From: Paramecium sonneborni
Taxonomy: Eukaryota; Ciliophora; Oligohymenophorea; Peniculida; Parameciidae
Direction: 5' to 3'
Assembly (NCBI GenBank): GCA_905182985.1
Contig: CAJJDN010000039.1
Coordinates: 540,434 to 604,433, forward strand
Length of the DNA: 64,000 bases
Both the position numbers and the translations under genes were made by a program. Positions 47,220 through 59,701 of this stretch are shown piece by piece. How positions within the stretch are numbered: the stretch's first letter is position 1; each line of letters begins with the position of its first letter. The notes under the pieces are model-generated. The model was not told the DNA's origin. It worked only from the letters and a program-made list of their open reading frames with translations, and did no database searches.

Positions 47220-47797
47220 ATGTTTTTTGTAATAATTAAGAATACCTTTTATTTCTATATTTTGATACACTCTATATTTTCTTTACTGAGTTTATTGATA
47301 TGTTTAGACAATGATATAGATCATTTTGAAATTTAATGTCCAAGAGTAATTATTTATATTATATTAGTTGAGTAATGAAATAAAAGAATTAGTTTCAGGG
47401 ATGTTTAAACCATTTTTGCCAGAAGTTATAGAATTCTTAGTTGGAAAAATATTAATGTAAGATTTAAGAATTGTGAATGCCTTGATTTTTTCAGGCATAT
47501 TGGAAGTATTATTGGTGATATTAGGAGCATTGTAAGACTGCATTTAATTTTAGTTATTATATAATGGTTGAAACTCCTAAGCCAATATAAAAGAGCTTGA
47601 GATTAATTGCTAAATTGACATTCTTTTTAGGTTTAGTATTTTGGATAACAATTTATTGTAGCGGAATAGGTTTAAAAAAATTACTTGAGATAGTACATAT
47701 AGTTTATTAAAATCCATAAAATGTTGAAAATTATTCAAATGATTTATAAGAATTTATTTTAAAGAGGCAAGAAGAGATTTTAGAGTATTATTTCTGA
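47220..47797 (+). CDS. Small membrane protein with several helices
   Basis: MFFVIIKNTFYFYILIHSIF opens with a hydrophobic helix or signal (FSLLSLLICL). A 22-nt intron (gtaattatttatattatattag) and another 22-nt intron (gtaagactgcatttaattttag) fix the frame. Further helices: VNALIFSGILEVLLVILGAL and IAKLTFFLGLVFWITIYC. The C-terminus is polar and ends EILEYYF-TGA at 47795-47797. No family recognised; the GILEVLLVILGAL helix recalls DoxX/TMEM35-type small membrane proteins, but this is weak. It precedes the ABCA gene without obvious functional link. Confidence 0.6.
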
Positions 47798-48280
47798 TTG
47801 CAAAATAATATTCTAAATTATTATTAAAAACAATGCTTAATTAATAATATAAAATTCCTATACTTTCTTGATTATATTATAAAGTCCTATTAAATGATTT
47901 TTGAAAACCAAAAAGAAATAAATTGAAATATATATAATTTTAATAACAAATGATTAAAATCAAAAAGCAAGAATAATTTTTAACCTTATTAATCGATTTT
48001 AAATGGAATAATGAAATTCTCTAGGCTAAACGATTTAAAATTAAAACAGTTTATTTAAAGAGTGATATATATTTTAGTTGAAACCTTAAGAATCATTTAA
48101 TTTCTCAATATTTTGTTATGATTCTTAAAAGTTTTTGGTATTGGCTAAATTTGGATTGTAATTATTTTATTTAGATCCTTTCTATTAGCCAAATATTATG
48201 TAATATAAATTCAGATTACGTCAGCTTTATTTATAAGGACTTTTAATTTGAGAAAAAAATAATAATTCTAATTTCTTCTA
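47798..48280. other. Intergenic region, A+T-rich
   Basis: About 480 nt upstream of the ABCA gene. An ATG at 48111 opens a frame that runs into the ABCA start region, but no membrane or family signature supports it. Confidence 0.5.
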
Positions 48281-51200
48281 ATGACTTCTCCGTTTAAATA
48301 GATACTTGTAGTTTTGTAAAAGAATTACATAGTATATTTCTAAGAGAGACAATTTGTAGGTGAATTACTTGTACCTTTAATAGTGTTTGTTATGCTTTTG
48401 ATAGCTTGTAAAAATTTAAGAATATTCTTAAAATGTAGAAAAAGAAAATAATCTTGTATTCCTTGAAGTGATGGCTGAATTTTTACCAATGACCCTAATA
48501 GTGACATCTAGATATATTGTGATATAGATGATAGCTGAAAAGAGTGAAAGATAAAAGGAGATATAAAAGGTAAAAGAAAATAAATAAAATTGTAGATTAT
48601 GGGATTACAAGGATCAGCTTATCAATTAGGATGGTTATTGTTTAATCTCACAAGATTATTATTAGTGTGTTTAATATTTTTAGTTTTGGCTGTACCAACT
48701 GGATGTTTTGATCCTCCAAAGATGGGTCATGAATTTTTGAATAAAGGTTAAATAGTAGGAAGTTTTATTTTGTTTGGATTAAGTTAATGTGCATAATCAT
48801 ATTTCATATCTGCTTTATTTGATTAACCAAGAAGTGGAGCAGATATGTCTATAATAATAATAATAATTGGTTCATTATGTGCATAACTCTTAAATGTTGA
48901 TAAAGTTAATAGGTATAAATAAAAATAAGTATTTTTAGTAATGCAGGAATTTTAACTATTCTTGGTTTTGTTTTTCCTACATTTGGTTTTGATATATATG
49001 TTTTTCCTTAATTAGGAGGAATGAGTGGAGACACAGTTTTAGGTATAACTGAAGAAGGTTATTTTATATTGTAAGCATCAACAACATTAATATATGCATT
49101 CTTGTATTATTATTTTGAACAAGTATTACCGAATGAATATGGAACAAATAAACATCCTTTGTTTTGTATTGGTTGCTAATATCAAACAGATACAGATGTT
49201 TTATCTTCATCCTATGAATTGGGAGGAATGGGAAAACCATTTCTTAGTAATAGGTAATCAGAATTTTAAGAGGATGCAAGTTCTGCAATTTATCATGAAG
49301 TCTTTGAAAACATTAAACAAGTTAAAGTAATATTCAACCTTTATTTATTTAGAAAGCTATTTAAATAAAAAATGTAAGAAAAAGTTATGGAGAACTTAAG
49401 GCTGTAGATGGAGTTACATTATAAATTTATGAATCTTAAATTCTTTGTTTGTTAGGTCATAATGGAGCAGGTAAAACAACATTGATTTCTTTATTGACTG
49501 GATTAATAAAAAAGGATAGTGGATTAATATCATATTATAATACAGATACTAATTTTGATGATATTAGATCATATTTAGGAATATGTCCTTAGAGAGATGT
49601 TCTGTATGATTCAATGACATGTGATTAACATTTATGGTATTATGGAAAGATTAAAGGAATAGATGAAAAATAATTATTTTTAGATATAGACACAATTATT
49701 AATAAATGTGATCTTTTGAATGATCGATCTAAATTTGCTAAGAATTTATCAGGAGGAACTCGAAGAAAATTAAGTTTGGCTATATCACTAATAGGTTAAT
49801 CTAAAGTAATATTTTTGGATGAACCAACATCAGGAATGGATCCAATTTCAAGAAAGAAAATTTGGGATATTTTATTATAAGTAAAGAGTGAAGGAAGATG
49901 TTTGGTATTGACTACTCATCATTTAGATGAAGCTGAAGTACTTTCAGAAAGAATTGCTATTATGGCAAAAGGAAGACTCTTAACTGTAGGTTCAGTTGAT
50001 TTTGTTAAAGTCAATTTTGGAATTGGATATCATCTAAATATTTATAACAAAGGAAGTTCTGATTGGAATTTAAAATCTAAGAATTTATTAGCTTTAACTA
50101 AACAATGTGTTCCATCATCTAGAGAAAATCCTCAAACTCCATAAGAATGTGTTAGTATTTCAATTAATTTTGACAAAAAAGAAGAATTGTTACCTTTATT
50201 CTAATAATTAGAAAAGGATCCTTAAATAGAATTGAATTTAGTTATGAATACTTTAGAAGAAGCATTCATAAATATTGGTATGGATGAAGAATCATTTTTA
50301 AAAAAGAAAGTTTAAGGTCAATAAATAACTTAAGATACTACTTAAGTAAATTTAAATGAAGAACTAAATAAAATAGTACCACCTACTTGTTTGAGTAGAC
50401 CTCCTGTTTTTAATTTTGGTTTACAATTATGGTCTTGCATTCTAAAAAAACATTATAATGTAACTACTAAGAGACTCATCGTTGGAATAATTATACCAGC
50501 AATATTGATAATTTTAGGACCAATATTAACTTAAGTGTATTATAAATCATTTGTCGAGAAAAATGCTCGTGAATATGAAAATGAATTTTATGAGAATGCA
50601 TTAGCTATTTTTGATTCTTATGGTTATATTATTTTTGGAATAGCTATTGCTAGTTCATAAGTAGGTAGTTAACCTGTAGAAGAAAGAGAAAAAAAATAGA
50701 AATATGCACTTAATGTGATGGGTTGTAGAATATTACCATTTTGGTTAGGCTATTACCTTTACGATTTAATCATATGTATAATTTTGTTGATTATTTTTAT
50801 AATCGCAATTGTAGCATGTGGTTACACTTATTTAAACGATGGAGTATTTTATACTTTAGTATTTTTTAATTTCTTTGCTTATTTACCATTTTCATATATG
50901 TTTTCTTGGATGTTTAATTCATTTAATTCAGCTGTTAAATCTTTACTCATAATTTAAATAATAGGTTTTTATTTAATGGCAGTAATCTTCTATCTACTTA
51001 CATTTTAACATATAGCAGGACTATGGATTCTTACATTTTTATGTCCTTCTTTATCTTTTCTTTCAGGGTGTGTGACCTTTTTAAATAGTTTACATCTTGA
51101 AGGGAAAAATAAAAGACATAAACCTCATTTAAGTGCTTTTGGAGAAGATGTTGATCCATTTATTTTTATAATAATTTTATTTTTATAAGGTATTGCTTAT

Positions 51201-52381
51201 TTTGCAATAACTCTATTACTTGATAACAGATAATTATTAGCTGCAAATAATAGTGGATCAGAAAATTAAATTTCTGATAAGGATGTATTAGCTGAAGAAT
51301 CAAGAGTTTTAGATTTAAGATGCTAAGATAGAATTATTGCTAGAAAGATTTCAAAAATATATTCAAATGGATTTTCAGCTGTAAAAGGAACTTCTTTTGG
51401 TGTAGAACCAGGATAAATTTTTGGATTATTAGGACCTAATGGAGCTGGAAAATCAACTACATTTAATATGATAACATCAAGATTAAAACCATCTTCTGGA
51501 AATATTTATTTAGAATAAGTAGAAATAAAAAAAGGAATGGGAGATATTTATTAGAATGTTGGAATTTGTCCATAATTTGATAGTCTTTATGACATAGTAT
51601 CAGTTAGAAAACATTTACAATTATGGGGATATTTAAAAGGATTGAAAGGAATAGAATTAGAAGAATCTATTTTATATTTTTTAAAGGTTATGTAATTAGA
51701 AAATTATGAAAATTCATTAGCTGGATAATTAAGTGGAGGAAATAAACGAAAATTATGTGTTGCTTTAGCACTTATGGGTGGAACAAATATGTAATTCTTT
51801 GATGAACCATCTTCTGGTGTTGATCCTATTGCTCGTAGATTTTTATGGAATGCTATTCAATAAGGTGTTAAATTAAGATAGAGTTCTGTTATTTTAACTA
51901 CACATACTATGGATGAAGCTGAAAGTCTTTGTAATAAAATTGCAATTCAAGTTAATGGATCTTTTGCCTGTATTGGATCTGTCTAACATCTTAAATAAAA
52001 ATATGGGGAAGGTTATAGAATTGTAATTGATCCCATTAATCAAGTATTTATTTATTCTATTTAAAGGAAAGTATTAAATTAATTTAAGATTAATTAAATC
52101 AAAAATTCTAAAATTTCGATTTTAGTGTTGATGAACATACTGGAAAAATCGTTTGTAAATTTCCTATCTAAGGATTCTAGTTTTATTAAACCTTCTATAT
52201 TTTCTAATAAGTCTTATAAAATGAATTAAAATTAATCAAAGATTTTTAGATAAGTTAACCAAATCTAGAATAAATATTTGTTTAATTTGCAGCCTCACAA
52301 GTTACTGAATAAGAAAAAGTACAAATTTAAAAAAGAAGTTGCTAAATTGCAATTCTTTGCGGAAATGATGAGGATAATTGA
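48281..52381 (+). CDS. ABCA-subfamily full-length ABC transporter
   Basis: About 1330 residues, two halves each of membrane domain plus ATPase. Start MTSPFKQILVVLQKNYIVYF, the usual ABCA opening. NBD1: Walker [11 protein letters not shown], signature [12 protein letters not shown], Walker [15 protein letters not shown]-loop [10 protein letters not shown]. Second membrane domain includes [19 protein letters not shown] and [20 protein letters not shown]2: [67 protein letters not shown]. At least four tiny introns, e.g. 26 nt near 48575 and 26 nt near 49327. ABCA proteins move lipids across membranes using ATP. The first extracellular loop is short compared with mammalian ABCA1, as in other protist ABCAs. 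Stop TGA 52379-52381. Confidence 0.92.
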
Positions 52382-52461
52382 TATTGAAATTCTTTATATG
52401 TATTTGTAAATTTATTTTTTCACATAAATATTTATATATAAATTACATATATAGAATTAAT

Positions 52462-52863
52462 TCAATTTTGCCTAATCTATTCATACTTGTTGCTTTTATA
52501 CTATTTACCTTCACCTTCCAAATTAAATACATTGCTTAAATTGATACTTTCATTAATCTCACCAGGATTATAATTTTCATTATTATCATTTTTTTTTTCA
52601 GGCTCTTCCTCAATTACAAAAAAGTCCTTTTTTGTCATCGATGTATCCATTCTATTTTACAATTTTTCATCATCTTGAATTTATTCTTGCTTAGAAATAT
52701 CTTTGAAATTTTTCGAATTATTTTAGTATTTAGGTTAAGATTTTTATTTTCTTCTACATAATCTATATATAATTAATCCAACTATTAAAATTCCAAAGAA
52801 TACTCCTAAAATTATAATCCAGTCATTTGCAGAATCAAATTGAACAAGTAATCTTGAAACCAT
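52462..52863 (-). CDS. Small single-pass membrane protein
   Basis: Single exon, 133 residues: MVSRLLVQFDSANDW, one membrane helix (IIILGVFFGILIVGLIIY), then a basic stop-transfer cluster (RLCRRKQKSQPK) and a polar cytosolic tail rich in Asn/Glu/Gln with several possible phosphosites. This is a type I or III single-span topology. No family recognised. The stop (TGA 52462-52464) is about 80 nt from the convergent ABCA stop; its 5' end lies 58 nt from the stop of the kinase gene upstream on the same strand. Confidence 0.68.
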
Positions 52864-52920
52864 TTACTATGAGTTTAATTTAAATAAACAATAAATATAT
52901 ATCTATAATGATGAACAATG

Positions 52921-54554
52921 TCACAATTTCTATAATTATCTCCATTTGATTGTTATTCTATCCAAAATCTTTTTCCAATCATCCTTTTGTTATTTTTCTG
53001 CCAAAGTTTACTAAAATTCGATTTCTGTAATTTTAACAATATTTTTATGAATAATTTATTAATCTAATAACAATTCTATTGCAATAAGCGAATTTAACCT
53101 ATTACTTTTATAAAATATAATACTAATTTTCTTCAACAGCCTTTCTTTTTAATTCGTCAAAGTTATCTCCAATAATTTTAATAATTTTATTAGTTAAATT
53201 ATCTTCTAATTTATTTCTTTCATTATCAGTCAATTCAGCATCATATTAAGTAGAATCTTTAAAAAATGCATCTTTGCAATTTGCAAAAAATATCTTATAA
53301 TATTCTAATTCATTTTTAATATAATTTAATATATTCCATTTAGTTCCTTTAATCAATAAATCTTCTCCAGAATCACATGTTTCTTCAATTAATTAAACCA
53401 AAAGATTGCTATAAGCCAATACAAGTCTTGATAATTGGAGAATACATTCTTCAATAGATTAATCTGCTCTAAAGATTCTTTTTAATTGATCTAATTTTTG
53501 ATATAATTCTAAATTGACAAAATGACGAAAAGCAATATCTTATTTCATTTATTATAAAAAGACTAATTATTTACATAATTAATCTCCAGTCATTTTTTAT
53601 GATTATTTTTGCATCCAACTTATATTTTAATCATTATATAGTTTTTATAAGGTTGGATTATTAGATACTAATCCTTTTTCCATACTTTCAAACATCTGAA
53701 AGACTTGATCCCATTAAATTCTTTCAGTTTCTTCTACAATTAAGGCTTTTGTTAGAAATTCTCTCGTAAAATCAGTAATACCATTATGTTTAAAGACTAA
53801 AGGTTTCATTAAAATGTTTTTTAATAAATCTTATTCATCTCTACCTTTCCAAGGAACATCATGGAATACCATCTCATAAAAGATGACCCCTATAGACCAG
53901 ATATCACATTTTGTAGAGTAGGTTTTCCTCTATAAAATTTAAGGAGCCATATATAAAGGTGATCCAACACAAGATCTAAGTAATTAAGATGTATAATTAT
54001 CAACATATTTAGCAAACCCAAAATCTAAAGAATATATTAAAATCAATAGAATACCTGCTATTTTAACAATTCCTTCGTGATTGAGTATGTTGGCAGGCTT
54101 TAAGTCCCTGTGAATTACTCCTTATTTAACTAATTCTTTGAAACCATTGACAATTTATAACATAATTCCTTGAGTCTATTGAAATAATATAGGATAAAAA
54201 TTGAGATACTTCTTATTCTGATATTCTTTTCTTTTAAATAAACTCTTTTAAATCACCATCTTTACAAAGTTCTGTAATGATGTACAAAGACCTTTGAGTT
54301 GTTATAATATCAATGAATTTCACAATATTAGGATGATTAAATTTCTTAAGTATTTCAATTTCACTAACTATTTAATTCCTTAAATAAGTATCTCTTTCAA
54401 ATAATGCCAAATCCATTTTCTTAATAGCAACAACTTCATTAGTCTTAATATCCATTCCTTAATACACTTTTCCATAGGCTCCTTCTCCAAGACAATGCCT
54501 TTCATTATACTAATATTAGCCAATCTATTTGACTGTTCTATTTAATTAACTCAT
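52921..54554 (-). CDS. ATG1/ULK-like protein kinase
   Basis: MSQLNRTVKQIGQYQYNERH, then a full kinase: LGEGAYGKVYQGMDIKTN, VVAIKKMD, HPNIVKFIDIITTQRSL, VIHRDLKPANILNHEG, IADFGFAKYVDN, CVGSPLYMAPQILQ, KCDIWSIGVIFYEM. The ADFGFAK and GSPLYMAP blocks are typical of ULK/ATG1 kinases, which start autophagy; in ciliates related paralogues also serve other roles. Introns: 34 nt near 54190, 30 nt near 54035 and 25 nt near 53115. The C-terminal third is helical and rich in Leu/Glu (LDQLKRIFRADQSIEECIL), consistent with an EAT/MIT-type region that binds ATG13, though this is inferred. Stop TGA 52921-52923. Confidence 0.84.
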
Positions 54555-54834
54555 AGATGGATATATTAAAGGATATTATATTATATATTAAAATTAATTA
54601 CATATATAAAATAATAGATGTATAATGATTATTGATATTATATAATATTAGAAGAGGGAATAATCATTATATTAAACTTTTCATAAATTTAACACTATCT
54701 ATATTAGATTTATTAAATATAATATAATTAATTAGATCATATTATGATATTTATTGTTTATTTTTGACGGATTACTATTAAATTTAAATTGATAATTGCT
54801 AACTAAGATAAGCATAAATATTTTTAATAATATT

Positions 54835-55934
54835 ATGAACAATATCGATTAATTCTTCATTCATCATATATAAAAATTTGTTCCATCTTGGAGTCATCTT
54901 TAAAGTGATGATTTGAGAATTACAAAGACTATTGGAATAACAAATAAGACATATATTATTGAAGCAGATGCTAAACCAAGCAAAATAATATTTCGTCATT
55001 TTGGTGAGGTTGGAGTTGGATTATTTTTGAACAGAGAATAAGAATTAGAAATTGCAAGATAAGTGGCTAAATGTAAAATGGGACCACATTTTTATGGTCA
55101 TACTTCACATGTAATAACTAATTTTATAATAAAAAGGTTCGGTTAGAAGAATATATAGAGAATGAGGTTATGAGTTAAGAAGCAATGAAAGATCCTGAAA
55201 CTTATGCTATGGTGGCTTAAACTTTGTGTAAATTTCATCAGATAGATATATCTGGTTAAATGAAAGACAAAACACCTTTGTTTGAAAAACACTTGGCAGA
55301 AAATTCAGATTTCTTATCATAAGTAAGAGAGAAAGTTTTTTCTAATTTATTCTCAGAAGATGAAAGATCTATACTATCTAATATGGCTCATTGGTTCTCA
55401 GAAGAAGAGATTTCATTTTTGCGATCAATTTTACCTCAAGATGACATAGTTTTTTCCCATAACGATTTATTAGCAAATAATATACTATTGATTCCACCTG
55501 TAATTATCTATTCTTATTTATTAGAACTTTGATAAGGTTGTTTTCATTGATTTTGAATATTCTTCTTATAATTTTAGAGGATTTGATATAGCCAATTATT
55601 TTATAGAATCACAATTTAGTTATCTAAATCCTAATCCACCTTATTTCTATATTGAAGAAGAAATGATTGATGAAGAAGTGTTGAAAGATTTTGTTAAAGT
55701 TTATATCGAGAAATCAGGTTTAGATTTAGATTATCAAAATTTACTACACTAAGTTTATATTGGACAATTATTTTCGCATTTCTTTTGGGCGTATATAATT
55801 AATTTATAATTCATAGAGCTTGGGGAATCATTATGGCTAAATCAAATGATATAGTTTTTGATTATCTTGCTTTTGTAGAAGTTAGATATCATAAATATTA
55901 CTAACTAAAGAAGCATCTTTTTGGAAAAAAATGA
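54835..55934 (+). CDS. Choline/ethanolamine kinase
   Basis: MNNIDQFFIHHIQKFVPSWS begins a 340-residue kinase of the choline/ethanolamine family. Seen: NKTYIIEA, KIIFRHFGEVGVGLF (R in place of the usual RIYG context), GPHFYGHTSH, then after a 26-nt intron RLEEYIENEVMS, and the two catalytic motifs: HNDLLANNIL (Brenner's HxDLxxxN) and VFIDFEYSSYNFRGFDIANYF (choline-kinase motif with IDFEY). Introns of 26, 25 and 26 nt. The enzyme phosphorylates choline or ethanolamine with ATP, the first step of the Kennedy pathway for phosphatidylcholine/ethanolamine. Which substrate is preferred cannot be told. Stop TGA 55932-55934. Confidence 0.9.
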
Positions 55935-56104
55935 TAAAATAATACAAAGTTTTAATAATATATTAATCTTATAGAAACTTGTTCATTCTATACAATTGTT
56001 TTATAAATTTTATTATTTTAATCCACCAAATTTATAATTAAATCAACTAAACTAGTTTATTCATGTTCAATATTTGTTGATATTTTTATATCATTTAATT
56101 AAAT

Positions 56105-57911
56105 ATGAGTAAAATTAAAGTTTTGAGTGTTACAGGTAATCCAGATTTAATACATTTTCGGACTCTTTAAAAGAATGAAAGAAAAAAGACATATGAAATT
56201 TAAGAATTGCATGAGGTAATCAATAAATAATTTAAGTTTAGTCTGAATATGATCATTAGATTAAAATACTAAAAAGAGATGCTTCTCTAAGAATATAGCT
56301 AAAAAGATTGCAACCATTATTTAATCAAGAGCCTTTTACAATTGATGACTCTTTCACATCGAAAACTGTTAAAAGGTAAGTGTAATCTCAAATAATTTAG
56401 ACCATTATTGCTTATTCAAAATGGTACACCTATGGTCCATTCAAGTAGACGAACTAAATTTACTTAAAGTTTAATCAACTAGGCATATGAATCCTAATTA
56501 TCTTTTTTTAATTCAAGGAAAAAAAGTAAATATAATAATCAATTTTATAGCATATGTATAAATTATTTTATCTATTGATGAATAACTTTATCCATTAATT
56601 GTTGAATTATATACAGAGTATGCTCCTAAAGCGTGTGAAAACTTTATAAAATTATGTGAGGGTGTCACTATAGATGGAAACTTTTACACTTATAAAAATA
56701 CTAAATTTTCTAAATTTAAGCCAAATGGTACAAATTATTATTATAACACTAGGATTCTTATAAGGTGGATAATTTGCAAAAAAAGTTTCAATTTATGGAG
56801 ATTATTTTGAAGATGAATCATATGCACTCTAGCATGATTGTGAAGGTATCATTGGATTAGTTAATGATGGATTTTAACATACAAATCATTCATAATTTTA
56901 TATTACATTAGCTCCTATGAGTTATTTTAATTTTAAACGAGTAGCTTTTGCTAAAGTTATTAGAGGAATGAAATCATTTAAGAAAATTTTAAAATAAGAA
57001 TAAATCTCTCATAGTATTACTATTTAAGAATGTGGAAGATATGATCATTAAGTTTAAATAATGATGAAATTGGAGAAATTTTCTGAAGATTTTGCTAGTA
57101 TCTTACCAGAAAATGCTGAATCATTTAATAAATTTATTGAAGCAGAATAAGAGAAACATAGTGAAGCATAAGGAGATTTTACTTAGTTAATAAAATTTTT
57201 AGTTGAATAAATGAAATAAATTTCGAAATTTGCATATTCGTTAACTGCAATTAAGAAAGCTATTTTATTATTAAATGAATCATTTAAGAAAAGTCAATTA
57301 TGTTTAATGTTATACATTTTAGATAATTAATAAGTCTTATTATCAGATAATTAATAAGGAAAATATTTAGTAGTATTTAGAGCAATTGATGGAAATGATT
57401 CTTGTAGAGGATCAGCATTTATAGTATTTAAAAAGCAAACAACAAAATTCAAAAATGTTACATTAAATGACTTAAAATAAAGTGGAGAATAAGTAGTCGG
57501 AGTTTGTTATTGTGTTTATGGAACAACAACTTAATTGGTCTTAGGAATAGGTTATAATTTAAGCATGTTTACATTTTAGAATAATGAATTCAAATTATAA
57601 TAATAAGAGTATTTAGATAATATTAAAATAATAGATTATAAATACCAAAAACTGAAACATTTTATTGTACAGATATTAAAGATGATTTTATATAATAAAA
57701 AATCATAAATAATTTGGCTACTACAAATTTGAGATACACAAATAGTATATTCACAACTTTGCATCGTGTTGTAAGACTAGGAGGTTTAGCAATGTATTAG
57801 AATGTGACAATTTTCGAGGCAATAATTTGTGCATTCATTTTAACAAGATCATGGGGTTGGTCATTTTGTGCAGAAACTAGTAATATTATATTATTATTTT
57901 AGCCACGTTGA
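56105..57911 (+). CDS. Cyclophilin-type PPIase fused to degenerate fructose-bisphosphatase-like domain
   Basis: Three parts in one frame. An N-terminal helical region of about 130 residues (MSKIKVLSVTGNPDLIHFRT). A cyclophilin domain: ELYTEYAPKACENFIKLCEG, GFLQGGQFAKKVSIYG, LVNDGFQHTNHSQFYITL, FKRVAFAKVIRGM, TIQECGRYDH. Then, without any TGA (checked codon by codon from 56941 to 57600), an FBPase-like domain: QGKYLVVFRAIDGND, SGEQVVGVCYCVYGTTTQLV, NLSMFTFQNNEF, and after a 26-nt intron LRYTNSIFTTLHRVVRLGGL. FBPase should read DPLDGSSN; here it is RAIDGNDS (57379-57402), so metal binding is probably lost. The cyclophilin active-site Trp and His are Phe and Arg. Both domains look like non-catalytic scaffolds (inference). 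Stop TGA 57909-57911. Confidence 0.8.
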
Positions 57912-58069
57912 ATTAAATAAAAATTAAAGATGTTAAACAATTAACTTATCTTTATTTAGGTTAATAGAAATGGATCTAGAAAATAGAGAATCATTATTTA
58001 TAAATAGTTTGAGAAATTAAACATATGTTTTTGTGAATAATGTAAAAATTAAGAATTAAGTAAAATGTA

Positions 58070-59026
58070 TCAAATCAAAACAAAGTCGAGATCCTTGCAA
58101 CATAAAGCAAGTCCTTCTTTATTTTTGAATTTGTTAGGATTTGATTCTGAACTCCAAATGTTTGTGTTATTCCATATACCCCATCCCATATTTTTAGCTA
58201 TATTAATACCAAAAGAATAGAGTTCAACAGTTGTACAAAGATGATAACTAAATGGACATTATTTGGCTTATTCAAATAAACAATTCTCACATTGTAATAA
58301 TACCCAATCTCCATGTAATTGAAATATTTAAGATGATGCTAAAATCTCCCATTCTTCAATCTTTCTATTAAATAATTTTAATGTATCTAAATTGAATGAT
58401 GGTAAATCATTTTCTAAACCAATTTTGAGTTTTTTAAAACTTATTGCTTTACCTGATTGTAATTTAGCACATTCAATTCCATTTATAAATAACTTAATTG
58501 CTTTATCTGATAGAACTAGAAATAATTGATACCATAGTTATGGTTACAATCTCATATTTGATGCAATATTTTATTAATTTTCTTAAATAGCAAATGTTGG
58601 AATTGTTGTATCAACTACAATAGAAACTGAATTTTAATGATCTTCTATTTCATCAAATAAAGTCAAAATGTTTCCTACTTCTTTTATTTTTCTTCCAATT
58701 TCTTCAAACATTATTTAAAAACTGATAGTCCATTATGAACCTTCAAATGATGGAACAAACTACACTTCAAATTCAGAATCTTTTTTAAAATATACTCCAG
58801 TTCCCATCATTGAAGAAGATCTAGATAATTCATTTATATTAGTAATGTGATTATGTGGACCTTAATCTACTAATTTATCTAAATCAAAATTCCAAAAACC
58901 AAAATATGGTTAATACTTTTCTCTTATTTTCATTCCTGGAGCACATAATGTTTAAACATTTAAACCACAATCATATTCTTCTAATTAATATGTTGTCATA
59001 ATTAAAAAGCTTATAATTATAAACAT
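58070..59026 (-). CDS. Secreted LamG/concanavalin-like protein
   Basis: Single exon of 318 residues with a signal peptide MFIIISFLIMTTYQ, then CGLNVQTLCAPGMKIREKYQ. The centre has the beta-sandwich pattern of a LamG/ConA-like domain: GTGVYFKKDSEFEVQFVPSF, TISFQIMFEEI, QLWYQLFLVLSDKAIKLFIN (the strand and turn where ConA folds show WHHVALVxDG), KIGLENDLPSFNLDTLKLFN. A Cys-rich end follows (LLQCENCLFEQAKQCPFSYH). Expected to be extracellular or in a secretory granule, binding carbohydrate. Many ciliate secreted proteins have this layout. Stop TGA 58070-58072. Confidence 0.74.
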
Positions 59027-59098
59027 TTATGATAATTTTATTATTTAATATTTGAACTAAGTAAAATTTTTGGAATTATTTTTAAAATTAAAAAAAAA

Positions 59099-59662
59099 AT
59101 GGACTAAATATCAGACGAAGCAATGAACGCTATGCCAAAAAAACCATAAAATGCTTATATGTAATTTAGAGCAGACATTTATGATGATCTTAAGAAGAAG
59201 AACCAAGATAAAAGTATGACTGAATTGACTTAATTGATATCTACTATGTGGGGTGAATTGGATGAAAAGAAGAAAGAAGTATAAATATTTATATTAGAAC
59301 CTTTTTATTAGAAATACAATAAAGATTATGAAAAGTCTTTAGAATAATATAAAACTGATTATGCTGGGTGGTTGAAGAAGTTCAAATTGGATGAAGATAA
59401 AGTTAAGAAATGCCTTAAAGAAAATAAATAAGCTAAAAAAAAGAATAAAAAAGGTTCTAAAAAAGTAACCAAGGCTTCAAAGAATGAAGAAGAAAGTGAT
59501 GATGAAGATGAACAGAAAATTTAGTCATTAAAAAATAAGAACTAGAAGAAATAATAAGAATAGAAAGATGCGAACGGATAAAAGAACACTAAAGATTAAT
59601 AGAAACATAAAGTCAATCCATAGTAGAAGGAGAAAGAGAAAAAAGATAACAAGAAAAAATGA
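59099..59662 (+). CDS. HMG-box protein
   Basis: Single exon, 187 residues. One HMG box: MPKKPQNAYMQFRADIYDDL, MTELTQLISTMWGELDEKKK, EPFYQKYNKDYEKSLEQY, with the P-K-x-P-x-x-A-Y-x-x-F and M-W-x-x-L-x-x-x-x-K-x-P-[FY] signature. An eight-residue insertion (VQIFILEP region, 59279-59302) between KKKE and PFY either belongs to the protein or hides a small intron; no clean GT...AG fits. A long Lys/Gln-rich tail with an acidic island (EEESDDEDEQ) follows, as in HMGB-type chromatin proteins, which bend DNA without sequence preference. Stop TGA 59660-59662. Confidence 0.86.
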
Positions 59663-59701
59663 TTAATTTTATAATAAATTATAATTAAAATTATTCCAAT
59701 T

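Noticed and set aside
48111..48280. N-terminal extension of the ABCA gene
   Set aside because: The upstream ATG frame does not join the ABCA frame and shows no membrane or family signal; the MTSPFKQIL start matches the family.
59279..59302. A small intron in the HMG-box gene
   Set aside because: The only GT...AG span (19 nt) would shift the frame away from the well-conserved second half of the box, so the insertion was kept as coding.
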